Shown here: positions 40,954 through 51,460 of the stretch, piece after piece
Numbering within the stretch: the first letter of the stretch is position 1
How the letters are laid out: the number at the start of each line of letters is the position of its first letter
Assembly (NCBI GenBank): GCA_013368375.1
Contig: JAACJP010000028.1
Span: forward strand, 124,001-188,000
DNA from: Tricholomella constricta
Lineage: Eukaryota > Basidiomycota > Agaricomycetes > Agaricales > Lyophyllaceae
DNA length: 64,000 nucleotides
Direction of reading: 5' to 3'
Program-made: the position numbers and the translations under genes
The notes under the pieces: generated by a model
Seen by the model: only the letters and a program-made list of their open reading frames with translations
What the model was told of the DNA's origin: nothing
Database searches by the model: none

Positions 40954-43900
40954 GCGCGGCATCAGGATTGTCGTGGTGGAACTTGCGAACCAGGTCGGGT
41001 GCGGCGACGTTCTCCCGGGGCTCCCACGAAGTGTCTTCATAGCCGTAGCCTTCCCACAAGATTTTGTACTGAAGTTTCTTGCGGAAGATGCGACTGTTGA
41101 GGATTTTGTGGACTTCGTAGTGGGGTTTGTCATGGATGATGTCTGGTGGCAGCAGAGGATCGGATTGCCGACCTTCGATCGGGGCAGCGACGGCGGGGAC
41201 AAGCTTTATGACGTGAAAGACTGGGTGGATGCGCTTCATGGACTGAGGCAACAGGAGGCGGTATGCAAGCGGGCCGACTCGCCTTTGCACGACGAAAGGG
41301 CCAAGGTAGCGATGCGATAATTTCTTACATGGTCGGGTCGTAGAAATGTCGGTCGCATCCAAGTACACCTTGTCGCCAGGCTGGTAGTCGGGCATTGAGG
41401 CGTGTCGCTGATTGTAATACCGCTCCATGTCGTCTTTGGCCTTTGAAAGTGCCGCCTTGGCTTCCTCCTGTGCTTCCTTCATGCGCTCCATGAACTCGTT
41501 GGCCAACTCGTTCTTGGAAGTGCCCCGACGAGGCTCGAAGCCCATGCGCGGATGCCGACCAGTGTCGAGCAAGAAGGGGGTCTGCTGCGTCGCTGAATGT
41601 ATATGGTTGTTGTAACTGAATTCAGCGTCGGGCAGAAGGTCCTCCCAGTCGTTCTGGCACTCGTTGCAGAAGACCCGCAAGAACTGTTCCAGCTCCTGGT
41701 TGATGCGCTCAGTCTGTCCGTTGGTCTAAGGGTGGTCGGCCGTCGAGGCCGACAGCTTGATACCCAGGAGTCGGTACAGTTCACGTGTGAACTTGGCGAC
41801 GAACTGTGGACCTCGATCGGAGACGAACACGTCCGGGAGACCGTGCAGCTTCCAGACGTGGCGACGGTAGAGATTCGCAGCTCCCAAGGCCGAACAAGTC
41901 ATGTGCGATGTGATGAAATGCGCGCGCTTTCCGACTGAATCCACGACATTCATGATGGCGGCATGGCCGTTGGACTCTGGGAGTTCAGTGATGAAGTCGA
42001 CGGATACGACATTCCATTGGCCTTCAGGAATTGGGAGCGGCTGCAGCTGTCCGACGGGGAGTTGGCGGCGGGGTTTTGTGCACAAGCACATGTCGCAGGT
42101 GCTGGTGTATGAACCAATGAAGCGCGACATCTGGGGCCACCAGTAGTTGCGCAACACCAGCTCTAACGTCTTCCAGCCACCCGGGTGACCAGCGACCTTG
42201 GAGTCGTGGTGCTGCTCCACAATATGTCGGCGAAGGTCAGGAACGTTCGGGACATAGATCCGTCCACGGAACATGAGCAGACCGCCTTCCTCCCCCCACT
42301 CGCCGAAGCGTAGGGAGCGGCCGGCGACCTTGGAAGCCTTGACCAGTTGAGCCGCCTTAGCGACTGCATCTTCTTGTGCGCTGTCACGATTGCCCTTGCG
42401 AATCGCTTTTACCACATTGTCCTCCTCTCCAACCAGTACAAGACCCTCGGTCGCGCGAATTGCGAGGAACTCGGGCTTGAGGAGCACGATGTCAGCATTG
42501 TTGCCGCTTCCATCCCCATGTTCAGCGTGTTGTGATAGCGCGTCGGGTTTGCCCATGCTGCGTCCAGGACAGTGGTGGAGGGCAAAGTCGAAGTTGGCGA
42601 GGTAGAGCGACCATTGGGCTTGCCGCCGATTGAGTTTCTTCGTGGTGAGGAAGTACTCAAGGTTCTTGTGGTCGGTCCAGATCTCCACCTTGTGCTTTGC
42701 ACCTTCTACGAAGTGTCGCCACTCCTCCAGAGACCGGATGATCGCCAGCATCTCCTAGTCATGGATCTCGTAGTTCCGCTCGACTGCGTTCAAGCTCTTC
42801 GAGTAGAACGCGACCGGGTGCCACTTGCCATCGGTCAGCAACTCTTGCGACAGGACCGCGCCCTTTGTGAAGTCGGACGAGTCGGCTTCGATGCGGTACT
42901 GTCGGTCGTCGTTGGGGAACATGAGCACTGGTCGCGATGTGATTGCAGACTTCAGGAGGCCAAAAGCTGACTGCTCCGACTCTCCCCACTGGCAGGCGAC
43001 GTCCTTGCCTGTCAGATCAAACAGGGGTCGGGCGTGGTGCGAGAAGTCCTGGATGAACTGTCGGTAGAAATTGGTGAAGCCCAAGAACGCTTGCACCTCC
43101 TTCTTGTTCCTCGGCGCTGGCCATTCTGACACTCCAGCGACCTTAGCTGGATCCATTTCTGCTTGCCCGTGCGAGATGATCAGCCCAAGATACTCGATCT
43201 TGGTCTGCTCAAACTCGCATCTCTCGGGTTTTAAGAACAACTGATGTTCGCGGAGTCGGTCCAATACGAGTCGCGCGACCCGACGGTGCTCCTCGAGAGT
43301 CTTGGTGTAAATCAAGATGTCGTCGAGGTACACGCAAACAACACCTTCAGCGATCAGATCGCAAAAGATATCGTTCATCATGGTCTGAAATGTTGCTGGG
43401 CTGTTCGTGAGGCCGAAGAACATGACGAGCGGCTCGAAGAGACCGCAGTTCGTCCGAAACGCTGTCTTCCACTCGTCGCCTTCCTTGATCCAAATGTTGT
43501 TGTACCCCCATCGGACGTCCAACTTGGTGAAGTACCGCGCGCCACGAAGGTTATTCACCAATTCGCTAATGAGGGGCAGCGGGTACCGATTCTTCACCGT
43601 AAGCGCGTTGAGCATCCAATAGTCCTGCACCAGTCGGAGCGCCCCATCCTTCTTCTTGATGAAGAACACCGGCGACGCCATAGGTGACTTTGACGGTCGG
43701 ATCTGACCCGACTCGAGGTTCTCCTTGAGGAACGTGTCGGGTCTTCAGCTTGTGCTTCTCAACAAAGGCGGTGTTGATGAAGCATCCTGAGGCTCCCCTG
43801 TCAACGAGGGCGACGAGCGAAAGTGTCTCCTGGGTGTCGGTGGTCTCGAGCTCGACCTTCAGGGACAGAGACAAAGAGTCGGAGGAGGCAGCGATCACGA

Positions 43901-44211
43901 AGCGATGGGGCAGTCGCTTTTCCCAGCGCGAGAGTCTGCGACGCGAAGGCGCGTTCGGCTTGGTCGGACGATCACGAAGCGATGGGGCAGTCGCTTTTCC
44001 CAGCGCGAGAGTCCGCGACGCGAAGGCGCGTTCAGCTTGGTCGGAGCGACCAGCGACGAGGGCGACTGGTCGGGAGAGGATCATACGGCTTTGTTGATGG
44101 GTTCACCCGTAGAAGTAGCAGCAATATTAAGTATATTGGGGTACTCTACAGATAGGGGGGCGAACCGATTACAACTAGACAATGGGGGCGTACTTTTCAC
44201 CCGTTGTGCGA
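40954..44211 (-). pseudogene. pol: Pol of A2: protease remnant, reverse transcriptase, RNase H, integrase, chromodomain (disabled)
   Basis: Read downward: a protease with LVDRGASGCFIN (near 43800), where the catalytic DSG has become DRG. A deletion of roughly 770 bp relative to A1 joins protease to RT. RT follows (SPMASPVFFIKKKDGALRLV, VYLDDILIY), then RNase H up to a TAG at 42755 where relatives have a lysine (HDKEML). RNase H to integrase ends at TAG 41726 (DHP-stop-TNGQTERI, where Q is expected). The integrase end and a chromodomain (HYEVHKILNSRIFRKKLQYK, YEDTSWEPRENV) lie near 40960-41150. A 77-bp direct duplication at about 43893-44046 shifts the frame. Element B cuts off the last codons. 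Confidence 0.88.
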
Positions 44212-44797
44212 CTAAAAATCCTCTTCTGTGTCCAATGCGGTCGGGTCGGCCGACACAGGGGTCGGGTCAGCCAGAATCGCGTCCTTGCGCGCCATCAGCT
44301 GCATGACCAGCTCGTCCAGCTCCTCTGGCATGATGTGGCACACGTCGAAGCGCGATGGGCAGTCATGCCAGAAGTGCCCCAGTTGTTGGCACCGGCGGCA
44401 GTTGTTGTCTCGGGCAGAGCGGCCGCAAAACCGATCGACATCCATAGGGACACCGGGAGGGAGAGTCGGCCCCCTGGGGGTGTGTGCGACATGCGTCGGA
44501 GCCGACGCACGAGTGGGGGCAATTGGTGGTGCAGCGGGTCGCCAGTGGGGGGCGGGCGCTATTGCGGGCACCGGAATGGGAGCAGTCGGGCGAGTAGCCG
44601 TCGGGATGGACGGAGGCGCCCGATGGTGGAAGTCCTCCTCAGTCCTCATGATGAAGTCCTGCGAGCGAGCGATTGCTAACCAGTCCTCGATCTTGGAGTC
44701 ATCGGACCGACCCGCGTTCTGGAAGTACGCCGTCGACTCGAGAGTGAGTGCGGCGTGGGCGACCTCATCGAACAGGAAGAACTCCTTCTCAAGTTCG
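44212..44797 (-). pseudogene. gag: Gag C-terminal part of A2 (right of the foldback insertion in transcript order)
   Basis: It encodes KEFFLFDEVAHAALTLESTA, then a deletion relative to A1, then a proline-rich linker and a zinc knuckle CRRCQQLGHFWHDC. It ends EEDF-TAG. A slippery GGATTTT lies in phase at the end (44215-44221). It joins the N-terminal part at 49249 after removal of the foldback element. Confidence 0.85.
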
Positions 44798-44807
44798 CAG
44801 GGCAGGG

Positions 44808-46690
44808 CACTACAATGTAATGTGACCAACGCTCTAGCGGGCCTATACAGTGTATCGTAGTTGACGCATCCAGCGGGTCCTCTGTGCTGTAGCGGACCTC
44901 TGTACAGTGTGTGGTTGTTAACGAAGTAGCGGACGCAATACACTGTATTGTGGTTTACTGCAGCAGCGGGCTCTCTCTCTATACCCACAGAGAGCCATGG
45001 GGCCTGTAGCCAAACCGTCCAGGTATATTGTACGGAATTCACGGCCGGATTCCGGGTCGGATAGTGCACGGAAACTCTGGCTGAATGTGCACGGAAACTA
45101 CGGCTGAACGTGTACGGAAACCACGTTCAGAACCCGGATTGAGTACTGGACGGAAACCACAGCAGCGGGTGCACGGAAATTGCGGCCGATATCCGGATCG
45201 GATAGTGCACGCATTGTACAGCAACAATCCGGATCTGGATAGTGCAGGGGAACTGCACGGGAATGGCACGAGCAGTTCCGAAATCACGCCCGAAACCCGG
45301 AATAAGTACTGCACGGAAAGTAAAGCAGCAGGTGCACGGAAATTCTGGCCGATATCTGGATCGGATTGTGGATGGGTAGTACAGCAACAATCCGGATCCG
45401 GATAGTGCAGGGGAACTGCACTGGAACAGCACGAGCAGTTCTGAAATCACGCCCGAAACCCGGATTGAGTGCTGCACGGAAAGGAAAGCAGCGGGTGCAC
45501 AGAAATTCCGGCCGATATCCGGACCGGATTGTGCACGGGTAGTACAGCAACAATCCGGATCCGGATAGTGCAGGGGAACTGCACGGGAATGGCACGAGCA
45601 GTTCCGAAATCTCGCCCGAAACCCGGAGGAGTACTACACAGAACCTAGAGCAGCGGGTGCATGGAAAATCTGGCTGAAGTCCGGATCGGATAGTGCACGG
45701 ATAGTACGGAAACAATCCGGATCCGGATAGTGCAGGGGAACTGCACGGGAATGACACGAGCAGTTCCGAAAATCACGCCTGAAACCCGGATTGAGTACTG
45801 GACAGAAAGTAAAGCAGCGGGTGCATGGAAATTGCGACCAATACCCGGACCGGATTGTGCATGGGTAGCTCAGCAACAGTCCGGATCTGTATAGTGCAGG
45901 GGACCTGCACTGAAACTGTTGCATGAGCAGTTTCGAAGTCATGCCCGAAACCCAGATTGAGTACTGCACGGAAAGTAAAGCAGCGGGTGCACAAAAATTC
46001 CGGCTGATATCTGGACCGGACTGTGCACGGGTAGTTCAGCAACAATCCGGATCCGGATAGTGCACGGAAACTCTGGCAGGATGTGCACAGAAACTACAGC
46101 TGAATGTGCACGGAAACTACGTTCAAAACCCGGATTGAGTACTGGACGGAAACCACAGCAGCGGGTGCACGAAAATTCCAGCTGAAGTCCGGATCGGATA
46201 GTGCACAGATAGTACGGAAACAATCCGGATTGGATAGTGCAGCGGAACTGCACGCAAATTGAGGCACAAGGTATGCAGAAATTGTGCCCAAAACCTGGAT
46301 TGAGTACTGCACAGAAAGTAAAGCAGCGGGTGCGCGGAAATTCCGGCTGAAGTCCGGATCGGATAGTGCACGGATAGTACGGAAGCAATCCGGATTGGAT
46401 ATTGCAGGGGAACTGCATGGAAACTGTTGCACGAGCAGTTCCGAAATCATGCCAGAAACCCGGATTGAGTGCTGCATGGAAAGTGAAGCAGTGTGTGCAC
46501 AGCGATTCTGGCCAATATCCGGACCAGATAGTGTGCGGATAGTGCAGCAACAATCCGGATTGAATAGTGCAATAGAACTGCATGGAAAAGAGATACAGAA
46601 ATCATGCCCAGAACTTAGATTGTGTACCGCACAGCAACTACAGCAGCAGTTGCATAGATACTCAAGCTGATATCCAGATTGGATAGTATA
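44808..46690 (+). repeat. Left arm of the foldback element
   Basis: The core AATCCGGAT recurs at about 45228, 45390, 45552, 45715, 45888, 46045, 46220, 46386 and 46552. Units share GTGCACGGAAA, GAGCAGTTCCGAAATC and AGCAGCGGGTGCACGG motifs. The many short frames here are repeat shadows. Confidence 0.85.
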
Positions 46691-47340
46691 TAGATGGTAC
46701 AGCAACAACCTGACCAAGGCATCCAACAGTAGGTGCTCTGAAATTACAGTCAACATTAATGTCCATGGCTTCTATTCACTTTCCACTGTAAGTCTCAGCT
46801 TCTGTGCATTGTCTGTGCATGCCTGTCCTGCTTTTGTTGACCCATTGCATGTTGGTACCATTACTTCCATGCGACTTCTGCATTCTATTTGCCATGATTC
46901 TTGGGAACTTCCATGCATTTAATGCTGCAGCTTTCAATACTTTTGTCCTGTGGGTTTGTGCTGTGCCATCCAGTTCCAATCCACTTTCTACTTCAGAACA
47001 TTGTTTCTCTCAATTACAATAGAAAATAACTGTGCAAACTTGGCAGGGATTGAGAGACGTTGCAGTAGAAGTGATCAGATAATGTTTCTGCAGTTTACCT
47101 ACTGATCAGGCAGACTTAGCCAGTGTGCACAATTCATTATTGTGCATCACAATTGTGTGCAGAAACACCACACATTGAGGGCCTGAGATGGAAACCCACA
47201 TTGGAAAGTAAAGTGAGTATGGGAAGGGCAGCAAAAGCCCCCCTGCTGTAGGTTCTTTGTGCACTCTGTGCAAGAGATTCCGTGCACAATCCGAGTCAGC
47301 TCCCAGCTATTGTTTCTATGCACCTTCTGTAGGTTCTGTG
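46691..47340. other. Central spacer of the foldback element
   Basis: A unique A+T-richer stretch of about 0.65 kb that would form the loop. Short frames (about 70 residues) have no recognisable similarity. Nothing else was seen. Confidence 0.55.
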
Positions 47341-49238
47341 TGCTATCCAATCTGTGGTGTTGCTGTATTATTTGTGCACTATTCAATCCGGATATCAGTC
47401 AGAATTTCCATGCACCTGCTGCTTTACTTTCCGTGCAGTACTCAATCCAGGATTTGAACGTAGCTTCCATGCACGTTCAGCCGTAGTTTCTGTGCACATC
47501 CTGGCAGAGTTTCCGTGCACTATCCGGTCCGGATATTGGCCAGAATCGCTGTGCACCTGCTGCTTTACTTTCCGTGCAGCACTCAATCCTGGTTTCCAGC
47601 GTGATTTCGGAACTGCTTGTGCAACAGTTTCCGTGCAGTTCCCCTGCAATATCCAATCTGGATTGTTTCCGAAGTATCCGCGCACTATCCGATCCGGACT
47701 TCGGCTGGAATGTCTGTGCACCTGCTGCTTTACTTTCTGTGAAGTACTCAATCCGGGTTTCGGGCGTGATTTCAGAACTGCTCATGGAACAGTTTCCGTG
47801 CAGTTCCCCTGCACTATCCGGATCCGGATTGTTGCTGAGCTACCCGTGCTCAATCCGATCCGGATATAGGCCGGAATTTCCATGCACCCGCTGCTCTAGT
47901 TTCCGTGTAGTACTCAATCCGGGTTTTGGGCGTGATTTCGGAACTGCTCGTGCAACAGTTTCCATGAAGTCCTACTGCACTATCCAATCCGGATTGTTGC
48001 TGTACTACCCTTGCACAATCCGGTCCGGACATCGGCCGGAATTTCCATGCACCCGCTGCTTTCCTTCCGTGCAGCACTCAATCCGGGTTTTGGGCAAGAT
48101 TTCAGAACTGCTTGTGCAACAGTTTCTGTGCAGTTTCCCTGCACTATCCAGATCCGGACTGTTGCTGAGCTGCCCGTCCATAATCCAATCCGGATATAGG
48201 CTGGAATTTCCATGCACCCGCTGCTGTGGTTTCTGTCCAGTACTCAATCCGGGTTTTGAACGTAGTTTCCATGCACGTTCAGCCGTAGTTTCTGTGCACA
48301 TCCTGCCAGAGATTCCGTGCACTATCCGGATCCGGATTGTTGCTGAACTACCTGTGCACAGTCCGGTCCAGATATCAGCTGGAATTTCTGTGCACCCGCT
48401 GCTTTACTTTCCGTCCAGTACTCAATCCGGGTTTCAGGCGTGATTTTTGGAACTGCTCGTGCCATTCCCGTGCAGTTCCCCTGCACTATCCGGATCCGGA
48501 TTGTTTCCGTACTATCCGTGCACTATCCGATCCGGACTTCAGCCAGATTTTTCATGCACCCGCTGCTCTAGTTCCTGTGTAGTACTCATCCGGGTTTCGG
48601 GCAAGATTTCGGAACTGCTCGTGCCATTCCCGTGCAGTTCCCCTGCACTATCCGGATCTGGATTGTTGCTGTACTACCCGTCCACAATCCGATCCGGATA
48701 TCGGCCAGAATTTCCGTGCACCTGCTGCTTTACTTTCCGTGCAGTACTCATTCCGGGTTTCGGGCGTGATTTTGGAACTGCTCGTGCCATTCCCGTGCAG
48801 TTCCCCTGCACTATCCGGATCCGGATTGTTGCTGTACAATGCGTGCACTATCCGATCTGGATATCGGCCGCAATTTCTGTGCACCCGCTGCTGTGGTTTC
48901 CGTCCAGTACTCAATCCGGGTTCTGAACGTGGTTTCCGTACACGTTCAGCCGTAGTTCCCGTGCACATCCTGTCAGAGTTTCCATGCACTACCCAACCCG
49001 GAATCCGGCCGTGAATTCCGTACAATATACCCGGACGGTTTGGCTACAGGTCCCATGGCTGTCTGTGGGTGTAGAGAGCCCGCTGCAGTAAATCACGTTA
49101 CAGTGTATTGAGTCCGCTACTTCGTTAATAACCACACACTGTAAAGACGTCCGCTACAGCACAGAGGACCCGCTGCATGCGTCAACTACGGTACACTGTA
49201 TAGGCCCGCTAGAGCGTTGGTCACATTACAGTGTAGTG
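47341..49238 (-). repeat. Right arm of the foldback element
   Basis: Mirror image of the left arm. Cores ATCCGGATT recur at about 47665, 47825, 47985, 48150, 48330, 48495, 48660 and 48822, ending in the inverted copy of the left terminal segment (48990-49238). Confidence 0.85.
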
Positions 49239-49248
49239 TCTGTATGTG

Positions 49249-49751
49249 AAGTTCGATGCGAAGTCATTCCAGGTCGGGAATGCGCGCTCCACCGACCCGT
49301 ACTGAAAGACGTGACCGACGAAGTCGGCGGCACGACCGTGTTGCATGAACGACAACACCCAGCTAATTCGGGCGTGGTCATCGATGAACTGCCCGGTGGT
49401 CAGCGAGAAGTAGAGCTGGCACGCGTTCCAGAAGGCGTGTCAGCCCGACCAATCGCCATCGTAGATAGGAGGGGGCGACAGCTGAATGTGCGATCCCGAT
49501 CGCGGAGGGGGAGGCGGCGTCGGCTGGGGTGGCGTCGGCATCGCGGGGGTTGTAGGTGCTGCTGGGGAGGCAGCGGAGGGGGTCCCCAAAACGATGGTAT
49601 CTAAAAGAGCGGTGATGTGGTCCATGGTGGCCGAGTTGGTGGTGTTGGAATGGGAGAGAGCCAACATTGCGGTTTCAAGGCTTGCCAATTGTTCCTCTGG
49701 CATGAGCGCAGCGGGAGACGGAGGCGTGTCAAATTCACCGAAGTCGGACAT
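49249..49751 (-). pseudogene. gag: Gag N-terminal part of A2
   Basis: It starts with ATG at 49751 (MSDFGEFDTPPSPAALMPEE) and matches A1 Gag. A TGA at 49440 interrupts DWSG-stop-HAFWNACQLYFSL where A1 has GGRAFWNACNLYFSL, consistent with CGA to TGA. After it the frame runs on to DFASNF at the foldback junction. Confidence 0.85.
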
Positions 49752-49862
49752 CTCGAGACGGGGCTGGGCGACGATCAGCGTGAGTGCGCGTTGGACAGCT
49801 TGCGTGTAGCGGACACGTGTTTCGATGCGGAGGCTGATCGGTCGACTTCGCCGGGTCTCAGG

Positions 49863-49875
49863 TTTACGCTATTCT
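49863..49875 (-). promoter_or_regulatory. Putative self-priming primer-binding site of A2
   Basis: The minus strand reads AGAATAGCGTAAA next to the LTR. The 5' LTR contains its complement with one mismatch (plus-strand AGAATAGTGTAAA at 49992-50004), where the RNA should start. This supports the same finding in A1 and extends the pairing to 12 of 13. Confidence 0.65.
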
Positions 49876-49877
49876 GC

Positions 49878-50379
49878 TGTTAGGGCAACCTTACAGTGGA
49901 GCGCTATCACACTGGCAAGGGGGAATCTGAAGTTATATTCGATGTACAGTAAGCTAAGGTAAGTAAGGCTTACCTGGCAAGGGGGAATCCGAGAATAGTG
50001 TAAAGGATTCCCAAATGCCAGGGGGCCGACTATATACGAGTGTAGAATGTGAGGGCCGGTCCTCCAGAGTGTACTGTACATGTAATAATAACGAATGGTG
50101 TGCGGCGCGTGTATGGACACGTTCCTGACGCTGTCTGATCCTCGTGGCTCGGGGTACGGGCACAAGGCGGGACAGCCGACGTCAGGATGTCGGGTGGTCG
50201 GGATCGGCGTCGGGCGCGCGCAGGGAGTGAGGGTAAACGACAGGAAGTGAGTAAGTATGTACACCGATGCTTGGGTCGGAGCGTCGGGTCGGGATCGCGA
50301 TCGGTCGGTCGGGGGTGATCACATGAGTCGGGGAACAATCTGTGAGCGTCGGAGAGCGCGAACAGGAGTTCCCCTGACA
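49878..50379 (-). repeat. 5' LTR of A2 (502 bp)
   Basis: TGTTAGGG...CCCCTGACA, followed by the TSD GCCCT. It matches 8683-9105, with about 80 bp more. A CTATATA box on the plus strand (about 50030) marks the minus-strand promoter. Confidence 0.92.
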
Positions 50380-50490
50380 GCCCTAACAGGTGTGAAGTGT
50401 ATGAATAGGTACACCGATACTTGGGTCAGAGTGTTGGAGTTGGGACTGCGATCATCGGGAGCAATCGTGGGTGCACATGTGATCATTGGG

Positions 50491-51460
50491 TGAGTCGAAG
50501 GTTGGGGGCCAGCACAAAAGTCTGGGCTGTTGTCGAGTGGATATAGGAGTTGAATTATATGTACAGGTCAGCTGTGGGCATGCTACCACATTCTTGTTTG
50601 TTGGAGCCTGTCTAGGCCCTGCCTCCTCAAGTTCACCATTTAACGTCAGTAACATATCTCAAATCATGGCAAACATCTTGGCACAAATATCTATAAATTT
50701 GGCCTCAGGGGAATATCCATTGAATATCCAGGAAATTATGTCCAATGTTCAGTGGATGTTTGAACGATATTCGGGACTATCCGGCCATGTCTGTCAGGCA
50801 ATCTAATGTCAAAGAGTACAAGGAATTGCCATGTCGCGCTCAATGAAAAGACCGATAAGCAGATACGGCGGTTTACCTGGAGTTAGTGAGCAAGCGGCGA
50901 ACGACTCGCCCGTTCGGCCGGGGACTAACTTTTGACTCCGGCCTATGTATTTTTTTTTCTGGAGGGGCGTATCAATATGAATCTGGCTGTAACTCTAGCC
51001 TAGTCTTCATCTACTTTCGCGACTTGAAGCGCTTTTGAAAGCCAACAAAGCTGTCGGAAAAGACCATGCCATTTTGCGGGTGCAGTCATACGGCTTTTTT
51101 CATTAGTGGGCATGGCGCCATATTATCATGATGTTCTCTAAGCCGCGGTTCCATGCAGGATAACGACTGACTTGAAATCATCGCAGCTCGAAGCAGAACT
51201 TTAGTGTCGAATTCAGGATTGACTTGCCCGGTATTGATTCTTCGCTGGACACGGTCCCGACAGTATTATCAATGGCCCTGCCCGTACTGTATGCACCCAG
51301 TCAAACCCGATGGCCTTGTATGGAATTGATGGCATAGAATCCTACTCTCTTCGGTGAACTAGGAGCTCGAATTTAGGTTGGCTTCACTCACGCAGCTTGA
51401 TGTCAAGCCAATCGATGCGATGGCTTTCATGATACGCCGTAGATATACAACAGACCTGGT
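50491..51460. other. Intergenic region between the transposon nest and PMS1
   Basis: A frame at 50486-50806 (plus) encodes SQIMANILAQISINLASGEY and similar low-complexity-free sequence that I do not recognise. It may be a remnant exon. The rest (50810-51460) is unique, without coding signal. It includes the 3' flank of PMS1, whose stop is at 51461. Confidence 0.4.

Larger units (their letters stand above)
44798..49248. mobile_element. Foldback element: 4.45-kb inverted repeat made of tandem subrepeats
   Basis: It is inserted in A2 gag with the 7-bp direct repeat AAGTTCG (44791-44797 and 49249-49255). About 240 bp at each end are inverted copies (CACTACA...GTAATGTGACCAACGCTCTAGCGGGCC, with a few mismatches). 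The outermost ten bases differ (CAGGGCAGGG versus CACATACAGA). Inside, each arm holds eight or nine diverged tandem units of about 163-175 bp centred on AATCCGGATCCGGATAGTG, oriented head-to-head across a central spacer (about 46700-47330). No transposase frame was found, so it is non-autonomous. The plan is that of Drosophila FB/Galileo elements. The superfamily is uncertain. Confidence 0.82.
8683..50379 (-). mobile_element. Ty3/gypsy chromovirus A2, inactive, interrupted by a foldback element and by element B
   Basis: LTRs are at 8683-9105 (3') and 49878-50379 (5'). They are flanked by the 5-bp duplication GCCCT (8678-8682 and 50380-50384). Own sequence remains at 8683-9198, 40954-44797 and 49249-50379. 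Gag carries a nonsense codon and the foldback insertion. Pol carries two nonsense codons, a 77-bp tandem duplication and a large protease-to-RT deletion. The 3' LTR lacks about 80 bp present in the 5' LTR. The element is therefore dead, and old enough to have received three or more later layers. Confidence 0.92.

Noticed and set aside
45039..48926. Many Cys/Pro-rich frames (for example CTRCFTFRAVLNPGFG repeats) in the foldback arms
   Set aside because: These are periodic with the 165-bp unit and present on both strands as mirror images. They are repeat artefacts, not a protein family.
8800..50100. CRISPR-like or satellite interpretation of the scattered A-LTR repeats
   Set aside because: Repeat ends (TG...CA), TSDs and primer and polypurine sites identify them as LTRs at different ages.
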